Shown here piece after piece: positions 22,739-33,521 of a stretch of 64,000 nucleotides of DNA. The position numbers were made by a program, and so were the translations under genes. The notes under the pieces were generated by a model. That model had not been told where the DNA came from. It saw nothing but the letters and a program-made list of their open reading frames with translations, and ran no database searches. Location of the stretch: contig CM037457.1 in the NCBI GenBank assembly GCA_021014325.1, positions 5,004,721 to 5,068,720 on the forward strand, written 5' to 3'. Positions within the stretch are counted from its first letter, which is position 1. Each line of letters begins with the position of its first letter. This stretch comes from Plazaster borealis. Its lineage: Eukaryota > Echinodermata > Asteroidea > Forcipulatida > Labidiasteridae.

Positions 22739-23026
22739 TTACACAAAATTGTGTGGTATCTCACCAGACCATGTTCGAACTTGAAAAAGCTGCAAAGAAT
22801 GTTCGTTAAAAAGGGAGACATGATTCCATATTGAAGCGGCACTTCCCTTAAAATCCTCCCTATATCTTGCAAAAACATTCTCGCAAGCGCGTTGAAAGTC
22901 ATCACAAAACCAAATATACACCGGGCTTTAGGCCTATACAATGTTTAAAAGAGATACACAAAACGGTTTGGGCGTATATATACCCAGTATTTAGAGAGTT
23001 GCGACATAGAGGGACCAGGGGTCGAT
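22739..23026. other. Unique; weak minus-strand frame
   Basis: The minus-strand frame 22739-22921 (MYIWFCDDFQRACENVF...) has reasonable codon use and ends where the minisatellite begins. There is no known domain, so it is not called as a gene. Confidence 0.4.
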
Positions 23027-23157
23027 TTCACAAAACTCTTCCTAACTTAGGACTAGTCCTAGGCAATGCTAAGAGATAGGACTTGTCTTAAGTTAAGACC
23101 AGTTACTGGTCCTAACTTCGGATAAGACTAGTCTTATCTCTTTGTGAAATCGGCCCC
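23027..23157. mobile_element. H-family MITE
   Basis: The ends GGGTCGATTTCACAAAACTC and CTCTTTGTGAAATCGGCCCC are inverted. Inside, ACTTAGGACTAGTCCTA, GTCTTAAGTTAAGAC and ATAAGACTAGTCTTAT are nested palindromes. Only one copy occurs in the window. Confidence 0.75.
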
Positions 23158-24001
23158 TTTTCTTTGGTCACGTGGTTGCTGGGTGCCATTTTCGGTCCAA
23201 ATGCAGCACAACCCAATGTGCAGACTAGTCTGGCACCCTGTATTCGCCAATACGGTTTTTTGACACAAAATGGCTTCTAATCGCAAGTTGTCGCAACATA
23301 CATGCTCTGTAGACCTTTCAGAATGCCACCCGTACTTTTCTGCTCCACGTGGTGATGTCATATACTGCTTGGTGATTGGCTTTGTGATTGAGTACTATTG
23401 GCGTTGTATGTGAATTAACCTTGAACCTCGACTCTGTTGTGTGACTATAAAGTGATTCCTTGAAAGCGAAATACTGACAATTGTAACCATAGTATTGTGT
23501 CGTACGGATTTGCACGGGAAACACAAAATATTAACCACTGAGGTTTGTTGTGTGGATTCAAACCACGGGACAAACAAGTCTGTGTAGCTAATAGTGTCGA
23601 CCTGAGTGCCATACGCTATAGTGACATTTGGTGCTCGATACGGGGCATGGTGTACCCCTCCCCCAACATTGTGTCTTTTTGTTGTGTGCTTTGAATCTCA
23701 GGAATTCTTTAGAGGATTTTAGGGGGTGTACTTCTGTACAAGAGGAAAATAGTATGGGAACAATGGGGGAATACCCTCTGCCCTATATCGGGCATGGTAT
23801 ACAACCTGAGTGTCGTGCCTGGGTGGTCTTGTGCACCGTACTCAAGCTCCTGTGCATGTTCAGTATCGGAGTGAGGGTTCGGGTCCCGATCTTGGCACTT
23901 GTGTCCTTGAGCAAGACAGTTGACCGTAATGTTGCTTCGCCATTCGGTTGTGACCCATGTGTTGTGCAATGCACGTAAACGGAGACAGTACATGAGTATC
24001 G
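23158..24001. other. Unique, nothing certain
   Basis: TTGTGTCCTTGAGCAAGACAGTT with a preceding GGGTTCGGGTCCCGA near 23876-23925 resembles the post-B-box part of the window's tRNA-Leu-like SINEs, so a decayed SINE may lie at about 23820-23990. Overlapping open frames on both strands there are explained by this. Confidence 0.45.
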
Positions 24002-24386
24002 TTAAAGGGTCTGTATACCCTTGGTAATGACTCTGAAAACTAATGGCAATAAAATCTTACTTGGTTTAAAAGAAGTACAGCAGCTTTTGATAGTATAAAG
24101 CATTTTGAGAAACTTTTCACTTATGGAAACAGATATCACTTTTTATCCCCAACAATTTGAATCTGGGAATCGTTAACTGCAGTAACGTTTCTCTGATAGT
24201 GTATTCCAATTGTATACAGATTATTCTTTCTGCGTGATACATAACCGCTCCAGATTTTGAGCAATATCTGAAAAACGCTACCACCTTTTGAAATGAAATT
24301 TTCACAGGTTAGTTTTATGGTATGTACAACTATAGGATTGAAACAAACAGTGGGTTCCAATTACCAAACGTATACAATCCCTTTAA
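24002..24386 (-). mobile_element. TTAA family A MITE, full length
   Basis: TTAAAGGGTCTGTATACCC left, CGTATACAATCCCTTTAA right. The central palindrome is near 24160-24192 with CTGCAG at its middle. The AATTTTCACAGGTTAGTTTT block lies near 24297. Confidence 0.9.
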
Positions 24387-24408
24387 GAGAGGGGGCAAGT
24401 TTGTGGAA

Positions 24409-24822
24409 GTGTCGTGGCCGAGCGGTTAAGAGCACCGAATTCAAACTCTGGTGTTTCTGATCAGCAGAGTGTGGGTTCGAATCCCCAGCCGTGACACTTG
24501 TGTCCTTAAGCAAGACACTTAACCATTGCTTCGTCCTTGGGATGGGACGTAAAGCCGTTGGTCCCATGTGTTGTGTAACGCATGTAAAAGAACCCAGTGC
24601 ACTTATCGAAAAGAGAAGGGGTTCGCCCCGGTGTTCCTGGTTGTGGCTGCTGAATGCGCCATAGCACCTTGTAAAAAACATTATAAGGTGCTACATAATT
24701 GGGTCTCATAATTCATAACTTCAAAAACCCATCTTTCTGTTCAAAGTATATACTAAGCGCCTTGAGTACCTTGTTTGGTAGATACGTGCGCTATATAAGA
24801 CTTCGATGTTATTATTATTATA
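24409..24822 (+). mobile_element. tRNA-Leu-like SINE, full length
   Basis: The head folds as a type II tRNA. GTGTCGT pairs with GTGACAC as an acceptor stem with two wobbles, A box TGGCCGAGCGGTTAAG is near 24415, a TTCAAAC loop suggests anticodon CAA, and the B box GGTTCGAATCC is at 24474-24484. The body includes ACTTGTGTCCTTAAGCAAG and AGCGCCTTGAGTACC, and the tail is (ATT)n. Three related heads lie at 40061, 42680 and 54690. Confidence 0.8.
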
Positions 24823-24891
24823 TTAAGTTGGCTGCAGATTGCGCCGCATCACCTTGTAAACCCATACGAATGGGTCTCATAATTAAAACAT
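24823..24891 (+). mobile_element. SINE 3' fragment
   Basis: GGCTGCAGATTGCGCCGCAT then CACCTTGTAAACCC and GGGTCTCATAATTA repeat the 3' body of the preceding SINE (GCTGAATGCGCCATAGCACC...). It is a second, head-less piece. Confidence 0.65.
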
Positions 24892-25770
24892 AGCTCTTCA
24901 TACGTGTTGTACCATTTAGGTACAGGATTTGGACTACAATAGGTTTGGGCTGCATTGACGTACAGGGTTGGGGATCCCCTTGGGTCTCGGGCTACATTTA
25001 GGTGCCACACTGACGCCATCGAGCACAGACGTCATTATGTACAACCTTTGAATTTGGAAAAGAACAGGATAATTTGCAGTCTTTTGTATGTCGCTCGGTT
25101 TACTGGTCGTTAATATTGGGATCACAGTAGAAAAGGTAGCACACCGTGTTTGAATCATGTCTATATCCATTTAAAATATTGGCATTATTTTTCAAAATGT
25201 CGACATAAGAGACCAAGGCGTCACGTCACGCACAATAAATTCGTCTCAAATTTACTGTTTTTTCTCTTTTTTTATGTTATACATCAGAAGAAGAGAACAA
25301 ATTATCATAAATTTGTCATGCCATTACCAATGCAATAATAGTATACAGACTACTCTATGCACAGCTTGAAATTATTGCCAGGTTCATTTGCCGTTGTGCT
25401 TCTACCTGAATAATTCATACAAGCAGCATGAGACCACAATGAGTTGTACAGCCTTTCTGTATACGCCAATTAAGCCAATAACGTATAGAGACATGCATAT
25501 CCAATCGGGCATGAACTTGAACCAGGCTTTTGTCGGCAGAAAGTGACACACCAAAAGGGGCCAAGGGGAGAAATCAAACTTATTTGTCTTTACTCGTATC
25601 ATAGTTCCGCCAAGAGTCATGTTGAATGTCACTGACCTGACCGCAAAGCATGTGGGTTCATGCTCCTATCTTAGAAACAAAGTTGTGAAATTTCTGAAGG
25701 GGAATTACCTTCACATGCGGTTGATATCACAAGTAGGAAATAAGAACACAATTCCTAAAAGGCAGGACAA
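24892..25770. other. Unique, nothing recognised
   Basis: No repeat or exon is identified. Confidence 0.5.
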
Positions 25771-25918
25771 TTCTGCACTTGCCACCAACAGATTTCCATG
25801 AGCGGCCGGTCATGTTTCCTATTTTGCACGGGAAATTTTACCCCTATCCTCGGTTTGGTTTCATTGATTTGAAATGGTGAATAAAAACAAGATGGCCACC
25901 TGGTTATGATAGGCCTAT
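25771..25918 (-). mobile_element. R-family remnant
   Basis: TCCTCGGTTTGG, CATTGATTTGAAATGG and AACAAGATGGCCACCTGGTT followed by ATGATAGGCCTAT retain the R core and one terminus. The other terminus has decayed. Confidence 0.5.
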
Positions 25919-26464
25919 GTCGTTAGACTTTCTCAACTTCTGGAAGCTATAAAGGTGGGCGTGTCCCAACTTTATAGAAGGGACTGTCTCAATCGTAGTT
26001 TGGGCGTAACAGACATTTTAGACAAAACCAAAGGCGTGATTCAAAAATAATGTTGTTATCATCGATGTAGTTAATAGTCGATACTGCCATCACAAGTGCG
26101 GGCAGCGCAACTATCCGAATAAACGAATAACGCGGACACCCTCTCATTAATCGATACCACGGCAATGGTCCCGCGTGGTATTGAAACAGCTGTGGCACTA
26201 CACATACTGTGTACATTTCTTTACATTTATATACTTCCCATCGTGTCAATATTTCTTCAAGTTCCTCAGATATTTAATGCTGTTTGGAACGCCATATAGC
26301 GCAGTCAGTTCACAGACGTTGCAGTTGCTGTTCATGCTTATATTATTAATTGTCAAGTTATACATGAATACTTTACTATAATATGTTATCCATACTATAG
26401 ATCCAATGTGTAATAGAATTATACGTTATGTTTCAATGAGAACAATGACATTAACTAGTTCCTT
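25919..26464. other. Unique, nothing recognised
   Basis: No repeat or exon is identified. Confidence 0.5.
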
Positions 26465-26852
26465 TTAAAGGGATTGTATACGTTTGGTAATTGGAACCCA
26501 CTGTTTGTTTCAATCCTATATAGTTGTACATACCATAAAACTAACCTGTGAAAAATTCATTTCAAAAGGTGGTAGCGCTTTTGAGATATTGCCCAAAATC
26601 TGGAGCAGTTTGTCAACGCAGGAAGAATAATCTGCAAAAATACACAATCCGAGAAGCGTTACTGCAGTAATGCTTCTCAGATTCAAATTTTTGGGTATAA
26701 CAAGTGATATATTTTTCCATAACTACAGTACTTCGAGGTGAAAATTTTCTCAAAATGCTTTATACTATCCAAAGCTGCTGTACTTCTTACCAAGTAAGTT
26801 TTTATTGCCATTAATTTTCAGAGTTATTACCAAACGTATATAGACCCTTTAA
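26465..26852 (+). mobile_element. TTAA family A MITE, full length
   Basis: TTAAAGGGATTGTATACG left, CGTATATAGACCCTTTAA right. The central palindrome is GAAGCGTTACTGCAGTAATG near 26654. Confidence 0.9.
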
Positions 26853-27129
26853 GACAAACAACTTTGGTATAAAACTATTTTTCTGGCTTTAATCGTTTTG
26901 AGATATACCTTTCCAAATATAGAATACAACTGTTATATCCGAGACACTTGCAATTTGATCAGTTATTCCTACCGCGTGGCTAGACAATATCGGCAGAATA
27001 TTATCGGCAAAATAGTTTAGCCGAAAAATGTTAGCATCTGCTTCAATGAATTTGTTTTACCTAGAGGAATGAAATGTATACTCTTTCGAAACTCCAGCGA
27101 TGTATCATCACCCCCTCAAAGAAACAGGG
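26853..27129. other. Unique, nothing recognised
   Basis: A short A+T-rich spacer. Confidence 0.5.
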
Positions 27130-27605
27130 GTATCATGTGACGAACTTGAGCAATTTCGAAGATAATTTGTGATCATATTCGCGAGGAAACGATGTACATC
27201 AACTGTACAATCGAAAAAGGATGTGTTATTGGGAAAAGGGTCGCAATGCATGCATCTTTTATAATTTTGCATATTGACCATGTGAACTTTGTTTACAATA
27301 AGTGTGACCTTGTGCATTCTTTGGATTTTCTGGCAGGCAAGATACTACACAGGTCCTATGGGAAAGTTGACATTTTGTGTCATAATTTCCACATAAATCC
27401 AAGAATTATGAAAGTAAAAGCTGGACAAGTTTTGAGATGTTCCCCCTTTCATCATATCAAAAGTTGATAGGAATTAGACAGTGCAATCTCCATAAAATGT
27501 AAGATTTTATGTTTTATTCCATTAGTCTGTGTACAAATCGTGCCTGCAGGAAGTCCAGGCTCTGTGGCTCTTTTGTAAACATGTGATGTCACAGGTCACA
27601 TCGTC
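27130..27605 (+). repeat. P-family repeat, copy 1
   Basis: It shares an ordered series of blocks with 58690-59125: CCATGTGAACTTTGTT, TTCTGGCAGGCAAGATAC, CATATCAAAAGT, CAGACAGTGCAATCTCC-like, GTGCCTGCAGGAAGTCCAGG, CTCTGTGGCTCTTTTGT and ACATGTGATGTCACAGGT. The blocks diverge in between. An open frame at 27192-27467 crosses it, but the other copy does not keep the same frame clearly, so coding is doubtful. The nature of the element is unknown. Confidence 0.65.
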
Positions 27606-27854
27606 TATACATATGTTGTTTATAGTATTTTACTCTATTTGCCATAAAAAAAAAAAAATAGACAAAGAACAGGAACAGATGGAGTACACAAAAACAAACA
27701 ACTCATAGCGAAAGGGAATTAAAATGATATTAGTGGACTGGAACCCCAGTTCCCTTCTGGCTTTTAGCCCCAGGCTATATATAATATATAAAACTTCATA
27801 AAAATTTTAAGAGAAAACTGTAATAATACTAAACAAAAACTGAAATACGTTGTA
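27606..27854. other. A+T-rich spacer
   Basis: An A run at 27647-27658 and a TATATATAATATATAAAA stretch. No gene. Confidence 0.5.
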
Positions 27855-27965
27855 TCGACATCCTTTACACAATACTACGGCGATATAACGCAATAAAAAA
27901 CGGCGATTAAACGCAATACTACGTCGATAAACGCAATACGACTTCGATAAACGCAATTTTTATTA
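27855..27965 (+). repeat. Degenerate 20-bp repeat, left block
   Basis: Units like ACGCAATACTACGTCGATAA occur about five times with substitutions. The same unit resumes at 28196 and 28425, so a LINE fragment lies inside or between parts of the array. Confidence 0.75.
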
Positions 27966-28031
27966 TTATTCAATGGTTTATTAAAAAAACTATTCAAATC
28001 GCCGCCAGCAGCAGAATTACATGAACAGTAA

Positions 28032-28187
28032 CAAAATGGGAAATGGGAAACTCACGTAAAAGACATTCTAAAGAAAGCGAATGGCCGACTCCATCTAATG
28101 AAGACATTAAAACATTTCAAAATGCCCTTACATGATCTCAATACCATCTTTAAAGGTTATGTCAGACCCATTACTGAGTATGCACAC
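28032..28187 (+). pseudogene. LINE reverse transcriptase C-terminal fragment
   Basis: The frame reads WETHVKDILKKANGRLHLMK, then LKHFKMPLHDLNTIFKGYVR and PITEYA. This is the thumb-region signature that follows the catalytic core in Jockey/CR1/RTE-group non-LTR retrotransposons (KKANxRLxxLKxLK...LxxIYKxxVRPxxEY). Upstream is closed by a stop at 28029, and downstream the frame runs into the 20-bp tandem array right after EYAH, where a VW pair is normally found. Only about 50 residues remain; the YxDD palm and endonuclease are absent. The assignment is confident at the class level, not to a clade. Confidence 0.75.
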
Positions 28188-28189
28188 TA

Positions 28190-28475
28190 CGGCAATAATC
28201 GAAATAATACGGCAATGTATGCAATACTACGGCGATACACGCAATACTACGGCGATACACACAATACTACGGCGATACACGCAATACTACGGCGATACAC
28301 ACAATACTACGGCGATACACGCAATACTACTGCAAACACGCAATACTACGGCGAAGCACGCAATGCTACGGCGAAGCACGCAATACTACGGCGATAATAC
28401 GTAATAGGGCCTATACCCGGCGTCAAAACGCAACATACGGTATACGGCAAAACGCAATACTACGGCGATATAACG
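28190..28475 (+). repeat. 20-bp tandem repeat, right block
   Basis: The unit is ACGCAATACTACGGCGATAC, near-perfect from 28210 to 28320, then 20-21 bp variants (GAAGCACGCAATGCTACGGC). Degenerate units reach 28475. It begins where the reverse-transcriptase fragment breaks off. Confidence 0.9.
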
Positions 28476-28904
28476 CCGTCAAAAACATGAGTTCTCCAGG
28501 ATTTAGCGAATACGACCCATCGTACACTATTAAACTGGAAAAAAATGAACAAATTAAAAATTTTAAACGATCAAGGTGTACGTTATATACGAGTCGAATG
28601 TAGACTATAACAGCGCCACGCCTGTACATCATGTATTCATGCTTGGAGGTGATAACGTTATTTGAAATTGATGCTTTCACTTTGATATGACACTCTGATA
28701 ATTTATTGAACAGATTTGAAATTATGTTGTTAACAATGCATCGCCTTCCCGTACCAGCGTGCAGTATGTGCCCATCTGAACAGGATACAATATTTATAAA
28801 AACCCCTTGAAGGTAGGATGCATGATATTGTGCTACTTTTAGTGATCGCAAATACACGACTGTTTTTTTTTTTAAAACTGAACTCGGTACCAGTTCGGGG
28901 TTAC
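28476..28904. other. Unique, nothing recognised
   Basis: A 144-codon minus-strand frame (28423-28857) covers this segment. It begins within reach of a chance frame, has no recognisable domain, and runs into the tandem array at its C-terminal end. I do not call it. Confidence 0.4.
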
Positions 28905-29172
28905 GTTTTTTTTAGATGAAAACATGAAACGGGTTGTTCAGCATGGTACTTGCTGCTCATCCATTTTTCGATTAATTCGTTTGTGGCAATCGAAATAAGA
29001 AACGTGAGGGGGTCTTTAAATGTTGTTTCCTCAACCTCGAAAGCACCTTCGATGACATTATTTCTCTGGAGGATTGGTTCTGGTATGAACTTTATGTGGA
29101 GTGAGCTGTCAGATTGAAACTTATCAATGTTGTTATCGATAGTTACCAACCTTTTATATACTTTTTCTTTAA
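28905..29172 (-). mobile_element. TTAA family J element, half palindrome
   Basis: It keeps half the core hairpin (GCAATCGAAATAAG), GGGGGTCTTTAAATG, a CTGGTATGAACTTTATGTGG block shared with the copy at 15420, and the outer end AGTTACCAACC...CTTTAA. The other arm is lost. Confidence 0.6.
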
Positions 29173-29591
29173 CCAGCTATACATAGGTTATTAATGCTTT
29201 AAATAATATTGTTCAACATTGAAACTACAATACATTTTGTTTTTCTCTGTGTGCCCCGTGACCGATCATCGGATATTTTCAATGACTCGGAATAAACTTC
29301 TCGCGAAAAAATAACAACACAGTTTCAAAGCAATTAACTTTCCATAAAAATATGAAGCGAATGTGAAATTTGATATTATGTACCACTGTCGATTAATGGC
29401 GAAAACACTGGAGCGTGTATAAACAAAATGATAAGTACTTTTCCATTCGCAGCTTGAGAACAATATTACCACTGTCAGTGTTAAGGGGTCGGTAGTATTT
29501 TTCTAACATTACCACAAGTGTATAGTTGACAATCGTTCACAGATAATTATCAAGAGTTAACTTGTGCGCGAGGTGTCGATAAGGTAAACAT
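29173..29591. other. Unique, nothing recognised
   Basis: No repeat or exon is identified. Confidence 0.5.
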
Positions 29592-29963
29592 TTAAAGGCA
29601 CTGAAGACGTTTTGAAATTGTCACAGACCAGTGTTCTCACTTTGTGTATCCCAATATATGCATACAATAACAAGCTAAAGTTTGGGCTCAATTGGTCATC
29701 GAAGTTGCAAGAAAATGATGAAAGAAAAAACACCTTTGTTGTACATTTGTGTGCTTTCAAATAGGAATAAAAACTTCTTGCAAGAAGTTTTTATTATTTT
29801 AATTAGAAATTACCTCTTTCTCAAAAACTACGTTACTTCAGAGGGAGTCGTTTCCTACAATGTTTTATACTATCAACAGCTCTCCGTTGCTTGTTACCAA
29901 GTAAGTTTTTATGCTAATATTTGTTTTGAGTCATTACCAAACGTGTATATACGATACCTTTAA
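29592..29963 (+). mobile_element. TTAA family B MITE, full length
   Basis: It starts TTAAAGGCACTGAAGACG and ends GTGTATATACGATACCTTTAA. The central palindrome is ACTTCTTGCAAGAAGT near 29770. The TACGTTACTTCAGAGGGAGT block is typical of B. Confidence 0.9.
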
Positions 29964-30188
29964 GTACAGGATTCGACTCTTCTGCAACGTTATTAACGTT
30001 TTAGCGTAGCATTCAGGAATATTTGTAGTATTTTTTTAGTCGCATCCCCTTATGGTGATCCCTTACAATACCACTTCCTAGGTTGTATCATTAGCTGGGT
30101 GTGCGGCAGTATACACGGTTGTAAGACTTCTGATTGCCACCCCTCCTCCCAGAACAAAGATCGAAAAAAATGAGACCGCCAACATAGG
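29964..30188. other. Unique spacer
   Basis: Nothing recognised. Confidence 0.5.
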
Positions 30189-30262
30189 GCAAGATAGCTC
30201 AGTTGGTAGAGCTCCAAAACAGAAGCCCGGGGTAGGTTCAAATCCCGTTCGGGTAAATTTTC
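30189..30262 (+). mobile_element. tRNA-like SINE head or tRNA pseudogene
   Basis: A box TAGCTCAGTTGGTAGAGC and B box GGTTCAAATCC are excellent and correctly spaced. However, GGCAAGA does not pair with the sequence after the B box and the T stem is poor, so it is not a functional tRNA. The body and tail of a SINE cannot be traced further. Confidence 0.55.
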
Positions 30263-30690
30263 CTTAGTTCACCCCATAATATTATTTTCTTACATCACCA
30301 CAAGTTCGTATCATTTTTTTCATAACAAATTGTGCATGGTATAAATTACAATAGTTGATCTTCAAAATATATGGCCGAAGTTATATTGACAGGGAGAATT
30401 TGCTATAATACGGTTGTCTACATGTAAATGCCCTGACTTATTTTAAGGCAATGGATTAGGCCTCCATTTACCGATTAGAGAAAGGTCTTTAGTGTTATTT
30501 CGGGGGTTTTCAATTTCCAGGAAGCGGCGAATAAGATTGTTTGAAACAGCCAGCTTCTGTTACGTATGGTCAAAGTTATATATGTGCTAATTTTTGTTGG
30601 TCTGCCATTTTTTCAAGGTTGTATGATCGTGCTGAAGCAATCGCTATAATGTCATGTCTCTTGTGTCTGCCTTGCAATCATGACTTTACG
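30263..30690. other. Unique, nothing recognised
   Basis: No repeat or exon is identified. Confidence 0.5.
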
Positions 30691-30900
30691 AGTCGCATTG
30701 TAAAAAACAGTTCCCCCAGCATCGGTAATGCCGCCTTGATTTGAATTGGTAAAAAGGAAACAACATGGCCGTGTGTGATGGTACGAAATGTCAGTTTGTT
30801 CGCGAGGGAACCCCCTTTGTATTGATTCGCGTCATCACCGGTTGTTATTAGAATCGTTCATATTGTTTTTTCTGCGGAAGATGAACAATGTTTAAGGTTA
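30691..30900 (+). repeat. S-family repeat, copy 1
   Basis: GAATTGGTAAAAAGG, AACAACATGGCCGTGTGTG, TTTGTTCGCGAGGGAA and CGCGTCATCACCGGTTGTT recur in the same order at 32257-32420. Its nature is unknown. Confidence 0.65.
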
Positions 30901-30955
30901 CAGAATCCTGTTCTTGGCCAATTTATGAAAGTGTCAAATTATAATCCCACAATTG

Positions 30956-31335
30956 AAGGTACGTTTGGTAATGACTCTGGAAATTAATGGCAATAAAAAC
31001 TTACTTGGTAAGAAGTACTGCAGCTTTGGAAAGTATAATGCATTTTGAGAAATTTTTCACTAATAGAAGTACTGCGGTAATGGAAAAATATATCATTTTT
31101 TATCCCCCAACAAACTGAATCTGAGAAGCGTTACTGCAGTAAGGTTTCTCAGATTGTGTATTCCAGTTGCAGATTTGTCTTCTTGCGTGGACATAACCGC
31201 TCCAGATTTTCGGCAATATCTCAAAAACGCTACCACCTTTTGAAATGAAATTTTCACTGTGGTATATTACCTACAACTATAGAGGATTGAAACAAACAGT
31301 TGGTTCCAATTACCAAACGTATACAATCCCTTTAA
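30956..31335 (-). mobile_element. TTAA family A MITE, left terminus eroded
   Basis: The left end has lost the TTAAAGGGTCTGTA bases (it starts GGTACGTTTGGTAATGAC). The right end GTATACAATCCCTTTAA is intact. The central palindrome is near 31116-31154. Confidence 0.85.
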
Positions 31336-31861
31336 GTTAAGTTCACACAGAGGCTTGTGTTACTTTATCCTAATTCCATAGCAATATATGTTTTTATTTT
31401 TAGGGTCTGAGTTATCTTGAAAACATAGCTGGCGCCGCAGTTATGGGTTTTCTGTGTACGTAGTGAATGTCATTTTTTAAAAAATAGTTCCAAAGTTGAG
31501 AGCATTCCCACTTTACATTGTCCAGTTTCAAATTCCTTTTCGAAATGATGCCACTTGTTGCGGAGTTTCAGGCATTCCGTAAAGTTTGTTATTTTGAAAA
31601 GTCAATCTTTGTCCTGTTCAGTTTTACTTGGTATGCAAATTTTGTCCGCAGTCAGGCTAAACGCCACTTAAAGTTCATGGTCAGTAGGCCTATAGAACAA
31701 CCCTCGTGACACACAATCCCTTTCGAAAACGTGAGCTCTGCAGCAATGAAAACATCCCAGGTAAATTCATAGACAAATAGTAAGGTCGCGTATCACTAAA
31801 AAGCCTCCCTCAAGGTCTTGAAGGCTATGGATGTACAAAGGGAGATTATAAATATAGTTCT
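31336..31861. other. Unique, nothing recognised
   Basis: No repeat or exon is identified. Confidence 0.5.
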
Positions 31862-32256
31862 TTAAAGGGATTGTATACGTTTGGTAATTGGAACCCACTG
31901 TTTGTTTCAATCCTAAATAGTTATAGATATTATACCATAAAAACTAACCTGTGGAAATTTCATTTCAAAAGGTGGTAGCGTTTTTGAGATATTGCCGAAA
32001 ATCTGGAGCAGTTTGTCAACGCGGGAAGAATAATTAAATACACTATCTGAGAAACGTTACTGCAGTAACGCTTCTCAGATTCAAATTTTGGGGGATAAAA
32101 AGTGATATCTTTTTCCATTAAACCGCAGTACTTCGAAGTGAAAAGTTTCTCAAAATGCATTATACTATCCAAAGCTGCTGTACTTCTTATACCAAGTAAG
32201 TTGTTATTGCCATTAATTTTCAGAGTCATTACCAACCGGATATACAGACCCTTTAA
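31862..32256 (+). mobile_element. TTAA family A MITE, full length
   Basis: TTAAAGGGATTGTATACG left, ATACAGACCCTTTAA right. The central palindrome is near 32047-32080 with CTGCAG. Two long overlapping frames on opposite strands cross it and are produced by the inverted arms. Confidence 0.9.
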
Positions 32257-32420
32257 AACTATATACTGTTCTCGTTTTGAATTGGAAAAAAAACCCCGAC
32301 AACATGGCCGTGTGTATGGTGATACTAAAGGTCTTTGTTCGCCAAGGGACTCCTTTGTTTTGATTTGCGTCATCAGTGGTTGTTGTAAAGAAATATCCTT
32401 GTATTGTTTTCAAAAAAGCA
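32257..32420 (+). repeat. S-family repeat, copy 2
   Basis: GACAACATGGCCGTGTGTATGG, TTTGTTCGCCAAGGGA and TGCGTCATCAGTGGTTGTTG match the copy at 30691-30900 in the same orientation. Each S copy lies next to a family A element. Confidence 0.65.
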
Positions 32421-32521
32421 ATCCGCTGCGTATATCCAGTGTTTTTCAGGGGACTTTTTTGTGTGTGATTCAACATCTGTTCCAATGTCATGCAACTTAT
32501 CCCCATGCTTTATTTATTAGT

Positions 32522-32683
32522 ATAGACCTTATGCATTGACGTCATCCAGCCGCCATCTTGGAGGTAAAACGATGACGAAACAATCGAAACGCACAGATTT
32601 GTACGCGCGGCGCACAGGATTGGCCAATGAACAACCTCCTTTTGACCTCTAGGCGAGGGCGCCCTACTGCATAAGGTCTATTG
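32522..32683. mobile_element. Q-family element, shorter copy
   Basis: Ends ATAGACCTTATGCATTGACG and CTACTGCATAAGGTCTAT. It shares ACGCACAGATTTGTACGCGC, GGCCAATGAACAACCTCC and GAGGGCGCCCTA with 2884-3148, in inverse order. TGACGTCA is at 32537-32544. Confidence 0.8.
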
Positions 32684-32933
32684 TTCAAAACCAATCAAAT
32701 TGTTGTCACTCACACATTCAGTTCAGATACTGTAAGTTGAGTGTATTTTCCATTGTAATTTACATTGCGATTATTTGAGACGATCCTGTATCACTGGATT
32801 TTGGAAGGGCAAAATTCATGCCCATACTCAATTATTGTTCGTATACCATACAACCAACTTATCACAGTATTTTGAGTGAAACAAGGAAAACTCGGTTCAT
32901 GTTTTGTCAGAGATTTTGAGCTGAGGTATACCG
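32684..32933. other. Unique spacer
   Basis: Nothing recognised. Confidence 0.5.
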
Positions 32934-33247
32934 GGTGCTGATCCAGGGTGGTGGTGGTGGTGGTGGTGGGTGGGGGGTGTCCCAGGGGTCCGGACCCCTC
33001 CCTGCTCTTGGTGACGTTTTATGTTTTCGGTTTATGACTATCCTTTGTAAGCATTAAAATATACGCATTCACTTAATAAGACTAGAGACCCAATCTCGCT
33101 AAACAGACTTATATTCATGTTGCCCGTTTGCGTCGTACCCGTAATCACCACGACCTTCCAGTTACTTATTCGGGGTTTGTTTGTTTGGTTGTTTTTTCCC
33201 TTACCCACCCCCCCCCCCTCATCAAATTCTTGTATCTGCGCCTGCAT
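32934..33247. mobile_element. V-family element, diverged
   Basis: Left end GGGTGCTGATCCAGG followed by (GGT)n; right end a C run and ATTCTTGTATCTGCGCCTGC. This is a weakened form of the GCGGATCCAGG / CCTGGATTCGCCCCTG inverted ends of the copy at 62901. Confidence 0.5.
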
Positions 33248-33258
33248 ACTCACTGATT

Positions 33259-33304
33259 TTGATTTGACAAATCTTATTATATGATTTGACAAATCTTATT
33301 ATAC
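33259..33304 (+). repeat. Two-copy 22-bp direct repeat
   Basis: GATTTGACAAATCTTATTAT occurs twice in a row. Confidence 0.9.
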
Positions 33305-33521
33305 ACGAACCGAGCAATCGGGACATGTTTCTCCAAGGACGTGGCAGTATTTCTCTGGATTTAACTGAAAACCAAAAGCTTTCAAATTGAAAAACGCCAA
33401 TTGATGCACCGTTAAAGCTCAACTAATGTTACACATTGATAATTGCCTTTCAAATAATATTTTATTCGTCGAACGTTTGAAATGTTTTTGCCCACCAGTC
33501 ATCCATGAGACACCGGTGTTA

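Noticed and set aside
22739..22921. Minus-strand 60-codon exon candidate
   Set aside because: Codon use is acceptable, but there are no clear splice sites and no known domain; its end coincides with the minisatellite border.
28423..28857. 144-codon minus-strand open frame
   Set aside because: No recognisable domain, A+T-rich chance composition, and its C-terminal end lies in the 20-bp tandem repeat.
30189..30262. Functional tRNA gene
   Set aside because: A and B boxes are good but the acceptor and T stems do not pair.
31960..32539. Overlapping 137- and 145-codon frames on opposite strands
   Set aside because: Both cross a family A MITE and an S repeat; open frames on both strands come from inverted arms.
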